A stretch of 64,000 nucleotides of DNA from Kitasatospora sp044457565 (GTDB lineage: Bacteria; Actinomycetota; Actinomycetes; Streptomycetales; Streptomycetaceae): positions 42,038 through 106,037 of the forward strand of contig NZ_JBITGZ010000025.1 of NCBI RefSeq assembly GCF_044457565.1, written 5' to 3'. The notes under the pieces are model-generated. The model did not search any database. It worked only from the letters and a program-made list of their open reading frames with translations, and was not told the origin of the DNA. Below, piece after piece: positions 15,998 to 25,188 of the stretch. The translations under genes were made by a program, and so were the position numbers. Numbering within the stretch: the stretch's first letter is position 1; each line of letters opens with the position of its first letter.

Positions 15998-16600
15998 GGG
16001 GAACGTCCCATCCCGCCCGGCCCGTCTCGGGCCCCGCTCGATGCCCGACGGTCGCGGGCGCTTTCCAGACGTGCCGTACTGAGTTGTGCTCTGCTGGTGC
16101 TGTCGCACTGATGTGCCATTACTTCGCGGCCGGGCAGCGGACAGCTCCAACTCCCTTACGGCCAGGGCCTGAAGCGGACATTCCGCCGTTTCCCGTGTGC
16201 TGAACGTAACGTGACTACCGCCATCCGGGGGAGCATCGCCGGGGAAACGCCACCTTTCGCCACCCCCATGAGTGAACTCATCGCCGTCCGCACACGCTTC
16301 ACTGGGAGCCGGGCCGGTCCGGCATATGCGGGCCGCCAAGTCACCACCGGAACCCCGGCAAACACGGCAACCAACAGCAGCCACAGGCGAGTTTGCCCTC
16401 CGGGAGCGACCGGGAGCGGCCTCGCGCACCGACCATCCGCCATCAGCACCACCCCTCGCAAGCCGGGGCGCGTGTCGCGCCGGACAAACAGGCGCGCGCC
16501 GGCCGTTGCGCGCCGTCACCGCGCAACGCACACCGCATCGGACAATCGACACAACGTCACGGCCCGTAACCACCGGCAACGAGAACCTGTTGGGGGAGGC
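15998..16600. other. Divergent intergenic region between nsdA and the prim-pol-like gene
   Basis: 603 nt with no supported gene and noticeably more A/T than its surroundings. It must hold both divergent promoters. A strong plus-strand ribosome site (GGGGGAGG) lies at its right end. I could not find a convincing -35/-10 pair on either strand. The many short ORFs here lack ribosome sites and recognisable content. Confidence 0.35.
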
Positions 16601-17335
16601 ATGGACAACCTGTTCGGCGATCTTCGACTGGGACACCTGCGGCTGGCGCCGCGAGGCGCACGCCGGCGCACCCGCGCCACCGCGGTCCAGGCAGCCGCGG
16701 AGTACACCGGCCGCTGGGGCTGGGCGGTCGACGTCGGCGCCCCCGCCGACGGCCGGACCGCTGCCGCACCGCGCCGCTGCCACTGCGGCGCACCGCGCTG
16801 CGCGGCCCCCGGCCTGCATCCGGCCGCCCGCGCCACGCTGACCGCCGACGGCGTCACCGGCACCGCCACCGTTACCGTCCCGTCGCAGGACTTCGACGAG
16901 CTGAACGCCGCCGAGGCCAGCGTCCTCTTCCCGGTCGGCCGGGCCTTCGACGTCCTGGACGTCCCCGAGCAGGCCGGCCTCCAGGCACTGGTGCGGCTGG
17001 AGCGGATGGGCACCCACGTCGGGCCCGTGCTCGCCCCGCCCACCGGCCGGCTCCAGTTCCTCGTCGCCGTCGGCACCGCCCGCCGGCTGCCCGACCTGCT
17101 CTACCAGATGGGCTGGGACGACGCCGCCCTCGACCTGACGTGCCACGGCGAGGGCAGCTACGTCGCCGCCCCGCCGACCGTCCTCACCGGGCTGGGACCG
17201 GTCCGCTGGCTGCGCCGCCCGACCCGCGACAACGCGGGCTGCCCACCGGAGGCCCGGCTGCTGCTGGGCACCCTCGCCTACGCCTGCCACCGCAGCCGCG
17301 AGCGCAGCCCCGAGCCGGCCTGGCTCGCCTCCTGA
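16601..17335 (+). CDS. Small bifunctional primase/polymerase (prim-pol) N-terminal-like protein
   Basis: A protein of 244 aa starting at ATG 16601, 1 nt after GGGGGAGG. The early segment AAAEYTGRWGWAVDVGAP followed by RCHCGAPRCAAPGLHP resembles the N-terminal prim-pol domain of plasmid/phage-type replication proteins. In those proteins a Cys-rich CxCGxxxCxxPGxHP turn is typical. It stops after this domain with no helicase part, so it is either a stand-alone domain or a remnant with a new role. Streptomyces carry such a gene next to nsdA, as I recall, usually annotated as DNA primase/polymerase. Catalytic acidic residues cannot be assigned with confidence. It is convergent with ftsY, with a shared hairpin between them. 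Confidence 0.6.
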   Translation: MDNLFGDLRLGHLRLAPRGARRRTRATAVQAAAEYTGRWGWAVDVGAPADGRTAAAPRRCHCGAPRCAAPGLHPAARATLTADGVTGTATVTVPSQDFDELNAAEASVLFPVGRAFDVLDVPEQAGLQALVRLERMGTHVGPVLAPPTGRLQFLVAVGTARRLPDLLYQMGWDDAALDLTCHGEGSYVAAPPTVLTGLGPVRWLRRPTRDNAGCPPEARLLLGTLAYACHRSRERSPEPAWLAS

Positions 17336-17410
17336 CCCTCCACCTCGGCGGAGACCCGCGCGCACGACCCCGCGAGCACTGCGGCGCGCGCCGCGCCCGC
17401 CCGGTCATGC

Positions 17411-17451
17411 ACCAGGGCCGCTCCCCCGGTCTACGGGAAAGCGGCCCTGGT
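17411..17451. terminator. 12-bp hairpin between convergent prim-pol-like gene and ftsY
   Basis: ACCAGGGCCGCT (17411-17422) pairs with AGCGGCCCTGGT (17440-17451). The 17-nt loop can fold further (CCC...GGG). It lies about 75 nt after one stop and 80 nt after the other. Confidence 0.55.
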
Positions 17452-17530
17452 CCTGCGGTCGTGCTGTAGGCGGCTGAGCTGTACGCGGCTGAGCCGTGAT
17501 CGTGCCGGCTGCGCGGTCGCGCCGCCCGGG

Positions 17531-18754
17531 TCAGTCGCCGATCAGCGCGTCGACGAAGGCGGCCGGCTCGAACGGCGCGAGGTCGTCCGCGCCCTCCCCC
17601 AGCCCGATCAGCTTCACCGGGACGCCCAGCTCGCGCTGGACCGCGATCACGATGCCGCCCTTGGCGGTGCCGTCCAGCTTGGTCAGCACGATGCCGGTGA
17701 TCGCCACCACCTCGGCGAAGACCCGCGCCTGCACCAGGCCGTTCTGCCCGGTGGTGGCGTCCAGCACCAGCAGCACCTCGTCCACCGGCCCGTGCTTCTC
17801 CACGACCCGCTTGACCTTGCCGAGCTCGTCCATCAGACCGGTCTTGGTGTGCAGCCGGCCGGCGGTGTCCACCAGCACGGTGTCCGCGCCCTCGGCGATG
17901 CCCTCCTTGACGGCGTCGAACGCGACCGAGGCCGGGTCGCCGCCCTCGGGGCCGCGTACGGTGTGCGCGCCGACCCGCTCGCCCCAGGTCTGCAGCTGAT
18001 CGGCGGCCGCCGCCCGGAAGGTGTCGGCCGCGCCGAGCACGACCTTGCGCCCGTCGGCCACCAGGACCCGGCCGAGCTTGCCGGACGTGGTGGTCTTTCC
18101 GACCCCGTTCACACCGACCACCAGGACCACGGCCGGCCGGCCGTCCTCGTGCTTGGCGGTCTTGAGCGAGCGGTCGGCGTCGGTGCCGATCAGCTCCACC
18201 AGCTCCTCGTGCAGCAGGGCGCGCAGCTCCGCCGGGGTCCGGGTGCCGAGCACCTTGACCCGGGTGCGCAGCCGGTCGACCAGCTCCTGGGTGGGGGCCA
18301 CGCCGACGTCGGCGGTCAGCAGGGTCTCCTCGATCTCCTCCCAGGTGTCCTCGTCGAGCCGCTCGCGCGAGAGCAGCGTGAGCAGGCCCTTGCCGAGCGA
18401 GTTCTGCGAGCGGGACAGGCGCGAGCGCAGCCGGACCAGGCGCCCGGCGGTCGGCTCGGGGACCTCCAGCGCGGGAGCGGCCTGCGCCTCCTCGGCCTCG
18501 GGCACCACGACGGCCTCGGGGGCCTCCGGGAGCGGCACCTCCTCGACCGTACGGACTGGCTCCTCGGTCGGCGGCGCGGCCTCGTCACCGAGGTGCGGTT
18601 CCGGCTGGGGCTCGGCCGGGGCCTTCGGCGCGGTGATGACGGGCTTCGCCGCCTGGGGCGGCAGCTCCTTGCGCCGCCGGCCGCTGACGACCAGGCCCGC
18701 GACCGCGCCGATGGCCACCACGGCGATGACCACGGCAAGGATCACGTATTCCAC
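17531..18754 (-). CDS. ftsY: Signal recognition particle receptor FtsY
   Basis: A protein of 407 aa starting at GTG 18754 with AAGGAG 7 nt upstream. It is the membrane receptor GTPase for the SRP ribosome complex. Residues 1-25 (EYVILAVVIAVVAIGAVAGLVV) form a membrane anchor, followed by a positive patch, an acidic/Pro/Ala-rich A domain (about 30-110) and the NG domain. The NG domain has GVNGVGKTTT near residue 217, DTAGR and TKLDGTAKGG. An N-terminal transmembrane anchor is typical of actinobacterial FtsY. It is downstream of smc on the same strand with a 257-nt gap, so it probably also has its own promoter. Confidence 0.96.
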   Translation of the reverse strand: MEYVILAVVIAVVAIGAVAGLVVSGRRRKELPPQAAKPVITAPKAPAEPQPEPHLGDEAAPPTEEPVRTVEEVPLPEAPEAVVVPEAEEAQAAPALEVPEPTAGRLVRLRSRLSRSQNSLGKGLLTLLSRERLDEDTWEEIEETLLTADVGVAPTQELVDRLRTRVKVLGTRTPAELRALLHEELVELIGTDADRSLKTAKHEDGRPAVVLVVGVNGVGKTTTSGKLGRVLVADGRKVVLGAADTFRAAAADQLQTWGERVGAHTVRGPEGGDPASVAFDAVKEGIAEGADTVLVDTAGRLHTKTGLMDELGKVKRVVEKHGPVDEVLLVLDATTGQNGLVQARVFAEVVAITGIVLTKLDGTAKGGIVIAVQRELGVPVKLIGLGEGADDLAPFEPAAFVDALIGD

Positions 18755-19011
18755 ATCAAACTCCTTCGCTGGGTGCCCGGCGCGGGGCCGGGAGTGCTGG
18801 TGATCCTTCGCCCGGCGGGCCGGAGCGCCGCCGCTTCACTGCTGTTCCCGGCCCGTGCCGCACCGGCGCCGGCCGGCGCGAGGTCCTCGGCACGACCGGG
18901 CGAGAAGCCCCCTCTGCTACGAGGGTGAGGAGTCACAACCCGTCCAGTATCCGCGACCGGGCCCCGATCCAGGCCATCCGCCCCGGCCGTCCGCCGGTCG
19001 GCCGCGGTCCG

Positions 19012-22000
19012 TCACCCCTCGGCCGACTCCCCGGCACGCGCCTCGGCCGAGTCCTCGGCCGACCCCTCGACGGGCGCCGGCCGCTTGCCGGCCGGCACCG
19101 GCGCCTCCCCGGCGCCCGGCGCCCGCTCCGGGCGCCGCGGCGGCGCGACGGACCTGCGCCCGCGGTGCTCCTCGCGCAGCCGCTGGCTGATCACCTGGGA
19201 GATGCCGTCGCCCTTCATGGTCACTCCGTACAGCGCGTCGGCGGACTCCATGGTCAGCTTCTGGTGCGTGATCACGATCAGCTGGGAGCTCGCCCGCAGC
19301 TCCTCCATGATGGCGATCAGCCGCCGCAGGTTGGTCTCGTCGAGTGCCGCCTCGACCTCGTCCATCACGTAGAAGGGGCTCGGCCGGGCCTTGAAGATCG
19401 ACACCAGCAGCGCCACCGCGGTGAGGGAGCGTTCGCCGCCCGAGAGCAGCGAGAGCCGCTTGACCTTCTTGCCGGGCGGGCGGGCCTCCACCTCCACGCC
19501 GGTGGTGAGCATGTTGTCGGGGTCGGTCAGCACCAGCCGGCCCTCCCCACCGGGGAAGAGGCGGGAGAAGACGCCCTCGAACTGGGCCGCCGTGTCGTGG
19601 TACGCCGCGGTGAACATCTGCTCGACGCGGATGTCCACGTCCTTGACGATGTCCATCAGGTCGCGCCGGCTGCGCCTGAGGTCCTCCAGCTGCTCGCCCA
19701 GGAAGCGGTGGCGCTCCTCCAGCGCCGCGAACTCCTCCAGCGCCAGCGGATTGACCTTGCCGAGCTGCTGGTACGCCTTCTCGGCCGCGCGCAGCCGCTT
19801 CTCCTGCTCGGCCCGGACGTACGGCCGGCCCTCGGGACGGTCCGCCGCCGCTACCCCAACACCCTCCGCCGACGCGGCCTTGCCGGCGTCCCCGCCGTCC
19901 TCCGGCAGCGGCGCGGGCACCGGCTGGTCCGGCCCGAAGCCGGCGATCAGCTCGTCGCCGTCGATGCCGAACTCCTCCAGCGCCCTGGCCTCCAGCTGCT
20001 CGATCCGCAGCCGCTTCTCCGCCCGCAGCACCTCGTCCCGATGGCCGGCATCGACCAGCTTGTCCAGCTCGGTCTTCAGCTCGCGCCCCAGCTCACGACC
20101 CGCCCGCAGCTCGCTCTCCCGCTCTGCCCGGGCCTGCTCGGCCGCCGCCCGCCCGGCGTCCGCCCGCCCGAGCGAGACCTCCAGACAGGCGAGCAGCTGC
20201 CGGGCACCGGCGGCCACGGCCGTCGCCACGCCGGCCTCCAGCGCGGCGCGCTCACGGCGCTCCGCGGCCCGGGCGCGGGCCTGCCGTTCGGCGGCGGCGG
20301 CCCGATCGAGCTGGTCCGCCCGGCCGGCCAGCGCGCGCACCCGCTCCTCGTGGGTGCGGACCGACAACCGGGCCTCCAGCTCGGCCTGCCTCGCCAGCGT
20401 CCCGGCCTCGGCCAGTGCCGCCTGCTCCCCGGTGTCCGGCTCCTCATCGCCCTGATCGGCCAACTCCTCGGCCACCGCCAGGCGTTCGGCCAGCTCCTCG
20501 GCGGCCGCCACAGCCTGCGCGAGACCGTCCCGCGCCTTCCCCGCCGCTGCCGCCAGCCGCTCGGCCTCCCCCGCCGCGGCCCTGGCCTGCCCGCCGAGGC
20601 GCCCGAGTGCGCCCGCCACCTGCGCACGCTCCTTCTCCGCCTGCCGCCGGCGCGCCGCCAGTGCGTCCAACTCGGCCGCCAGCTTGCGGCGCTGTTCACC
20701 GACGTCGGCGAGCCGCTCGGTGAGCTGCTCGCACCGGCCGGTCACCTCCAGAATCGTCTGCGCGCACTCGTCGACGGCCGCCTGGGTCTCCAGCAGGCTC
20801 GGCGCACCCGCGGAGCCACCGTGCGCGAGGTCCGCGCCCAGCCGGTCGCCCTCGGCGGTGACCGCCGTCAGCCCGGGCCGCTCGGCCACCAACTGCTGGG
20901 CCTCCTCCAGGCCCGCCACGACCACGGCACCCGCCAGCAGCCGGCGTACGGCAGGCAGCAACTCGGCCGGTCCGTCGATCAGTTCGTACGCCCAGCGGGC
21001 TCCTGCGGGCAACGCCCCGACGTCGCCGGCCGCCCCGAGGCCCCCGGGCTCCGCCGCCGCCCCCGGCGCCGGGCACCCGGCGATCAGCAGCGCCGCCCGG
21101 CCCGCGTCCTCCTTGCGGAGCAGCCGCAGCGCCTGCGCGGCCGTGTCCGGCCCGTCCACCGCGATCGCGTCCGCCGCCACCCCGAGCGCCGCCGCGACCG
21201 CCACCTCGTACCCCGGCCGCACGCCGAACAACTCGGCCACCGGGCCGAGCAGGCCCACCGGCCGGTCGTCCGCCGCGAGCAGTGCCCCCGTCCCGTCCTT
21301 GCGGCGCAGCCCCAGCGACAGCGCCTCGCGCCGGGCCGTCAGCCCGGCCCGCTCGCGCTCCGCGACACCCACCGCCTCGCGTACGACGGCGAGTTCACGC
21401 TCGGCCTCGGCCAGCCGGGCCCGCAGCCGCTCGTGTGCGGCGTCCTGCTCCTCGTCCCCCGCCGCCAGCTCGTCGACCTGCTCCTGAAGCTGCTGGAACT
21501 CCTGCTGCGCGGCCTCGGCCCTGACCAGCGCCTCGTCCCCCGCCTCCACCAGCCGGCCGATCTCCGCCTCGGCGCTCGCCGCCTTCGAACGGGCCGCCGC
21601 CGCCTGGCCCTGCAGCCGGGCCAGCCCCTCCCGGCGGTCCGCGATCGCCCGGGCGACCGCCTTCAGCCGGCGCTCCTCCTCCGCGAGCCCGCGCTCCAGC
21701 GCGGCCCGCGTCTCGACGGCCTCGGCCAGCGCGTACCGGGCCTCCTCCAGCGCCTCGGCCAGCGCGGCCTCCTCCTCCCGGACGTGCTCCGCCTCCCGCT
21801 CCAGCTCCTGCGGGTCGCGCCCGCGCCGCTCCTCGGCCTGCCCGCTGCTCGTCGCGTGCCGGGCCCTGGCCTCGGCCAGTCCGATGGTGCCCCTGGTCCG
21901 CTCGGCCAGCGCCGACAGCCGGTACCAGGTCTGCCGGGCCGCCTCCAGGTACGGCCCGAGCTGCGCGACCTGTGCCTCCAGCACCGCCTCCCGCTGCTGA

Positions 22001-22794
22001 GCGCCGGCCAGCTCCTGCTCGACGACCGACCGGCGCTGTCTGAGCGCCAGCTCGTCCGCGATCTCCGCCTGGACGGCCCGGCGCAGCGTGAGCAGGTCGT
22101 CGGCGAGCAGCCGGAGCCGGGCGTCGCGCAGGTCGGCCTGGATGCCGGCCGCCCGGCGGGCGATCTTCGCCTGGCGGCCGAGTGGGCCGAGCTGGCGGCG
22201 CAGTTCGGCGACCAGGTCCTGCGCCCGGTTGAGGTTGACCTGCATCGCGTCCAGCTTGCGCAGCGCCCGTTCCTTGCGCTTGCGGTGCTTGAGGACGCCG
22301 GCCGCCTCCTCGATGAACGCGCGCCGCCCCATCGGGTCGGCGTGCAGCACGGAGTCCAACTGGCCCTGGCCGACGATGACGTGCATCTCCCGGCCGATAC
22401 CGGAGTCGTAGAGCAGTTCCTGAATGTCGAGCAGTCGGCAGGTCTCGCCGTTGAGCGCGTACTCGCTGCCGCCGTTGCGGAACATCGTCCGGGTGATGGT
22501 GACTTCGGAGTAGTCGATGGGCAGCGCGCCGTCGCAGTTGTCGATGGTGAGGCTGACCTCGGCCCGGCCCAGCGGCGCGCGGCCGCTCGTCCCGGCGAAG
22601 ATGACGTCCTCCATCTTGCCGCCTCGCAGCGACTTGGCGCCCTGCTCTCCCATCACCCAGGAGAGCGCGTCGACGACGTTGGACTTGCCGGAACCGTTCG
22701 GCCCGACCACGCAGGTGATGCCGGGTTCGAAGCGCAGCGTGGTCGCCGACGCGAAGGACTTGAACCCGCGCAGGGTCAGACTCTTCAGGTGCAC
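19012..22794 (-). CDS. smc: Chromosome segregation SMC ATPase
   Basis: A protein of 1260 aa starting at GTG 22794 with GAGGAG upstream. It forms the condensin core that organises and segregates the chromosome with ScpA/ScpB, neither of which is in this window. Residues 31-39 (GPNGSGKSN) are the Walker A motif. Long coiled coils flank a hinge in the middle (about 500-680, Gly/Ala-rich with GLLGPVAELF and VTAEGDRLGADL). The C-terminal head has the signature LLSGGERSLTAVALL and Walker B FYVMDEVEAALDE. A basic, Ala/Pro-rich tail of about 80 residues follows the head. The length is slightly above that of many bacterial SMCs (about 1190). The smc-ftsY order is conserved in bacteria. Confidence 0.96.
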   Translation of the reverse strand: MHLKSLTLRGFKSFASATTLRFEPGITCVVGPNGSGKSNVVDALSWVMGEQGAKSLRGGKMEDVIFAGTSGRAPLGRAEVSLTIDNCDGALPIDYSEVTITRTMFRNGGSEYALNGETCRLLDIQELLYDSGIGREMHVIVGQGQLDSVLHADPMGRRAFIEEAAGVLKHRKRKERALRKLDAMQVNLNRAQDLVAELRRQLGPLGRQAKIARRAAGIQADLRDARLRLLADDLLTLRRAVQAEIADELALRQRRSVVEQELAGAQQREAVLEAQVAQLGPYLEAARQTWYRLSALAERTRGTIGLAEARARHATSSGQAEERRGRDPQELEREAEHVREEEAALAEALEEARYALAEAVETRAALERGLAEEERRLKAVARAIADRREGLARLQGQAAAARSKAASAEAEIGRLVEAGDEALVRAEAAQQEFQQLQEQVDELAAGDEEQDAAHERLRARLAEAERELAVVREAVGVAERERAGLTARREALSLGLRRKDGTGALLAADDRPVGLLGPVAELFGVRPGYEVAVAAALGVAADAIAVDGPDTAAQALRLLRKEDAGRAALLIAGCPAPGAAAEPGGLGAAGDVGALPAGARWAYELIDGPAELLPAVRRLLAGAVVVAGLEEAQQLVAERPGLTAVTAEGDRLGADLAHGGSAGAPSLLETQAAVDECAQTILEVTGRCEQLTERLADVGEQRRKLAAELDALAARRRQAEKERAQVAGALGRLGGQARAAAGEAERLAAAAGKARDGLAQAVAAAEELAERLAVAEELADQGDEEPDTGEQAALAEAGTLARQAELEARLSVRTHEERVRALAGRADQLDRAAAAERQARARAAERRERAALEAGVATAVAAGARQLLACLEVSLGRADAGRAAAEQARAERESELRAGRELGRELKTELDKLVDAGHRDEVLRAEKRLRIEQLEARALEEFGIDGDELIAGFGPDQPVPAPLPEDGGDAGKAASAEGVGVAAADRPEGRPYVRAEQEKRLRAAEKAYQQLGKVNPLALEEFAALEERHRFLGEQLEDLRRSRRDLMDIVKDVDIRVEQMFTAAYHDTAAQFEGVFSRLFPGGEGRLVLTDPDNMLTTGVEVEARPPGKKVKRLSLLSGGERSLTAVALLVSIFKARPSPFYVMDEVEAALDETNLRRLIAIMEELRASSQLIVITHQKLTMESADALYGVTMKGDGISQVISQRLREEHRGRRSVAPPRRPERAPGAGEAPVPAGKRPAPVEGSAEDSAEARAGESAEG

Positions 22795-23015
22795 GCGCCG
22801 GCTCTCCTCGTCGCTCGCCCGGGCCCCCAGCGGCGACTGTATCCGCCCGGACCTGCGGACGGTTTCAGGCCCGCGGATCAGGGCAACCTAAGCTGCAAGG
22901 ATCGTGACATCCCCGGGGCCCCGGGGCAGGGCGGAGCGAGCGTCAGGTGTCACGACACGACAGGGCGGGCGTCTTGGCAGCGGGTGTCACGGCGGATCGG
23001 GTCCGGGTACGACGA

Positions 23016-23039
23016 AGGGACGCCGGTCAGGGCGTCCCT
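23016..23039 (-). terminator. 9-bp hairpin after the small coiled-coil gene
   Basis: AGGGACGCC (23016-23024) pairs with GGCGTCCCT (23031-23039) around 6 nt. It lies 43 nt downstream of the minus-strand gene that ends at 23082 and upstream of smc. Confidence 0.45.
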
Positions 23040-23081
23040 CGCAAGCTGCGTCCCTTGCGGGAGCTCAAACAGCAGCGTCGA

Positions 23082-23285
23082 TCAGGTGAGTGCCGGCTCC
23101 CGCTGACCCAGATCGATGCTGTTGAGCAGCGAGTGCTCGTCAGCGACAGCGATGAGAGCGTCGTTCTCAGCCTGCATCCGAAGGAGCTCGGACTCCAGGT
23201 CCTGGACGCGCTGCTGAAGCCGTCGCATCTCGGAGAGCATTCGCGGGTCGGGGCCGCCGACGTACCCGAGAAGCGCCTTTGCCAT
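23082..23285 (-). CDS. Small conserved coiled-coil protein upstream of smc
   Basis: A protein of 67 aa starting MAKALLGYVGGPDPRMLSEM at ATG 23285, with GGAGG about 11 nt upstream. Residues 20-48 are a heptad-patterned helix (RLQQRVQDLESELLRMQAENDALI), so it is probably a short coiled coil that dimerises. The N-terminal GYVGGxDPR block looks conserved in streptomycetes from memory. No enzymatic motif or signal is present. It is encoded just upstream of smc on the same strand but separated by a hairpin and 287 nt, so it is likely a separate transcript. The function is unknown. Confidence 0.65.
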   Translation of the reverse strand: MAKALLGYVGGPDPRMLSEMRRLQQRVQDLESELLRMQAENDALIAVADEHSLLNSIDLGQREPALT

Positions 23286-23791
23286 GATGAATGGTCCTCC
23301 ACGCTGAGTGACCGAACCGGAACGGTATGGGTCTAGGGGGAAGGGGTGCGCACGCGCGGCGCGCCACCGGCAGTGCTGGCTGGGCACTACAGAACATCCA
23401 CCGTGAGCTGGGCCCACGGGGGCATGCGCCTACCGGGAAAACGCGTTCGTGTGCGCGGGCTTCAAGCGTCTCACCAAAGACTGTACGGGTCAACACGATC
23501 ACCGCACGCTACCGCGCCCCTGTCACCTGCTTGGCGGTTCGGTCACGCCGGGCGGTGTCGGGCGGGCTCACCCTGTCGCTGTTGGATCACTGCTCGATGC
23601 GGAGTCAACCACGAGTCTGCCCGGATGGCAACCGCATGACACCGGCAGTTGCCTCCAGTTTCGCCGACCGGGCCCCTCGGGCCGTCCCACCGGGGCGATA
23701 TGTGTGCGATCGGCGTACTCGTGACCACGCCCAGCGGTCATCCGGCCGACACCGGCGGGGGTCGACGGAGGGCGCCCGGCCCGCCCGGCGG
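23286..23791. other. Gene-free region between the coiled-coil gene and acyP
   Basis: 506 nt between minus-strand genes. It should contain the promoter of the coiled-coil gene near 23300-23345. Several short plus-strand frames exist but lack ribosome sites and typical third-position GC. No RNA gene or repeat was recognised. Confidence 0.3.
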
Positions 23792-24091
23792 TCAGCGGAT
23801 GGCGAACCCCTCGTAGCCGTCGCCGGTCGCCGTCCAGATCTCGGTGACCCCGGTCACCGACCCCGGCGTGTCGGGGCCGCGCAGCAGGGCGAGCAGTCGC
23901 TCGCAGTCGGCGGGCAGCCCCTCGGCCACCACCTGGACCCGTCCGTCACCCAGGTTGCTCGCGTAGCCGGTCAGGCCGATCTCCAGCGCCCGGGCCCTGG
24001 TCCACCAGCGGAACCCGACCTCCTGCACCTTGCCCCGCACCCAGGCGGTGACCCGAATCGGCTCGTTGCTGTGACCCTGGCGACCATGCAT
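23792..24091 (-). CDS. acyP: Acylphosphatase
   Basis: A protein of 99 aa. It hydrolyses acyl phosphates such as carbamoyl or acetyl phosphate in the cytoplasm. The signature VRGKVQEVGFRWW places the phosphate-binding loop and catalytic Arg28, and the second signature GYASNLGDGRVQV supplies Asn46. The length is exactly that of the family. Acylphosphatase genes commonly sit near smc and mutM in streptomycetes. It is divergent from the CAP-domain gene across about 150 nt. Confidence 0.92.
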   Translation of the reverse strand: MHGRQGHSNEPIRVTAWVRGKVQEVGFRWWTRARALEIGLTGYASNLGDGRVQVVAEGLPADCERLLALLRGPDTPGSVTGVTEIWTATGDGYEGFAIR

Positions 24092-24242
24092 GCCCGCGAC
24101 CCTATCCGGAGCGCCGAAGGCGCGCCCCGATGAGCGCGTTCACTCCACCCTCACCTCTCCTTCGCCGCATTCCCCTCCCACCCCAACCGCGATGCCATAC
24201 AGTCCAAGGCGATCGCTCACAGTTTCGGAGGGAGTCGGCGCG

Positions 24243-25160
24243 ATGGCTCGACACGCACGCGGCGCGCAGCCGACCGAGGAGCCCGCCACCGGACGGTCGG
24301 AGCGCCGGCACGCACGGGCGGCGGCCACCAAGCGGCGGCGGCGCCGTACGGGCGGGCTGCTGGCGGTCTGCGCCACGGCGCTCGCGGCCGGCGCGGGGGC
24401 GGTGGTGACCGGGGTCCTGCCCGTGTCCGACCGCTCCACGGTCGCCGGCGACGTACCTCTGGGCGGGCCCTCGCCCGCCGATCCGGACCGGAGCGGGGCG
24501 AGCGCCTCGGACCAGGCCACCTCTGGCGGCGACCCGATGGCGGCCACCACCGAGCCCGGGCCATCGCCGAGCGCGACCGTCACCCTCGACCCGGGCGACG
24601 CCACCCGGGCCGGATCGTCGCCCGCCGCCGACCGCGGTGAGGCGCGCCCCACCCTCACCAGCCCGTCGGCCACCGCGAGTGCGCCGACCGCCACCGCCAG
24701 CCCGACGCCCAGCCGGACGGCCACCGCCAAGCCAAGCGCGGCCCCGAGCCCCAAGCCCCCGCCGCCCACCACCGCGAGCCCGGCCGCCTCCCCCGCGGCC
24801 GCCGTGCTGAACCTGGTCAACGCCGAGCGCAAGAAGGTGGGCTGCGGCCCTCTCACCGCCGACGCCCGCCTGGGCGCCCTCGCCCAGGCCTTCAGCGACG
24901 ACATGGCCGCGCGGAGCTTCTTCGACCACACCGACCCGGACGGCCACACCCCCTGGGACCGCGCGAAGGCCGCCGGCATCAGCTATCTCAGCGCCGAGAA
25001 CATAGCCCGCGGCCAGAGCACCCCCGAGGCCGTGATGGCCTCGTGGATGAACAGCCCCGGCCACCGCGCCAACATCCTCAACTGCGACTACACCAAGCTC
25101 GGCACCAGCGTCCACAACGGCGCCGGCGGCCCGTGGTGGACCCAGGACTTCGGCTTCTGA
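24243..25160 (+). CDS. CAP/SCP-domain protein with N-terminal membrane anchor
   Basis: A protein of 305 aa starting at ATG 24243 with GGAGGG 9 nt upstream. A cytoplasmic basic stretch (KRRRRRTGG) precedes a hydrophobic segment (residues about 37-62, LLAVCATALAAGAGAVVTGVL). Next comes a Ser/Thr/Pro/Ala-rich extracytoplasmic linker to about residue 182. The C-terminal CAP domain (about 185-305) begins VLNLVNAERKKVGCGPL and contains FFDHTDPDGHTPWDRA, YLSAENIARG and SPGHRANILNCDYTKLG, the canonical CAP histidine/glutamate cavity residues. It probably faces the cell wall; the linker may be glycosylated. CAP proteins of bacteria have no established single function. It is convergent with a decayed Uma2 gene. 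Confidence 0.85.
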   Translation: MARHARGAQPTEEPATGRSERRHARAAATKRRRRRTGGLLAVCATALAAGAGAVVTGVLPVSDRSTVAGDVPLGGPSPADPDRSGASASDQATSGGDPMAATTEPGPSPSATVTLDPGDATRAGSSPAADRGEARPTLTSPSATASAPTATASPTPSRTATAKPSAAPSPKPPPPTTASPAASPAAAVLNLVNAERKKVGCGPLTADARLGALAQAFSDDMAARSFFDHTDPDGHTPWDRAKAAGISYLSAENIARGQSTPEAVMASWMNSPGHRANILNCDYTKLGTSVHNGAGGPWWTQDFGF

Positions 25161-25188
25161 CCCACCGGCGCCCACCCCGCCACCCGGC

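Noticed and set aside
18925..23106. A 1393-codon open frame opposite smc
   Set aside because: High GC leaves few stops on the antisense strand of a 3.8-kb gene. The composition is Arg/Leu/Gly-rich with no domain.
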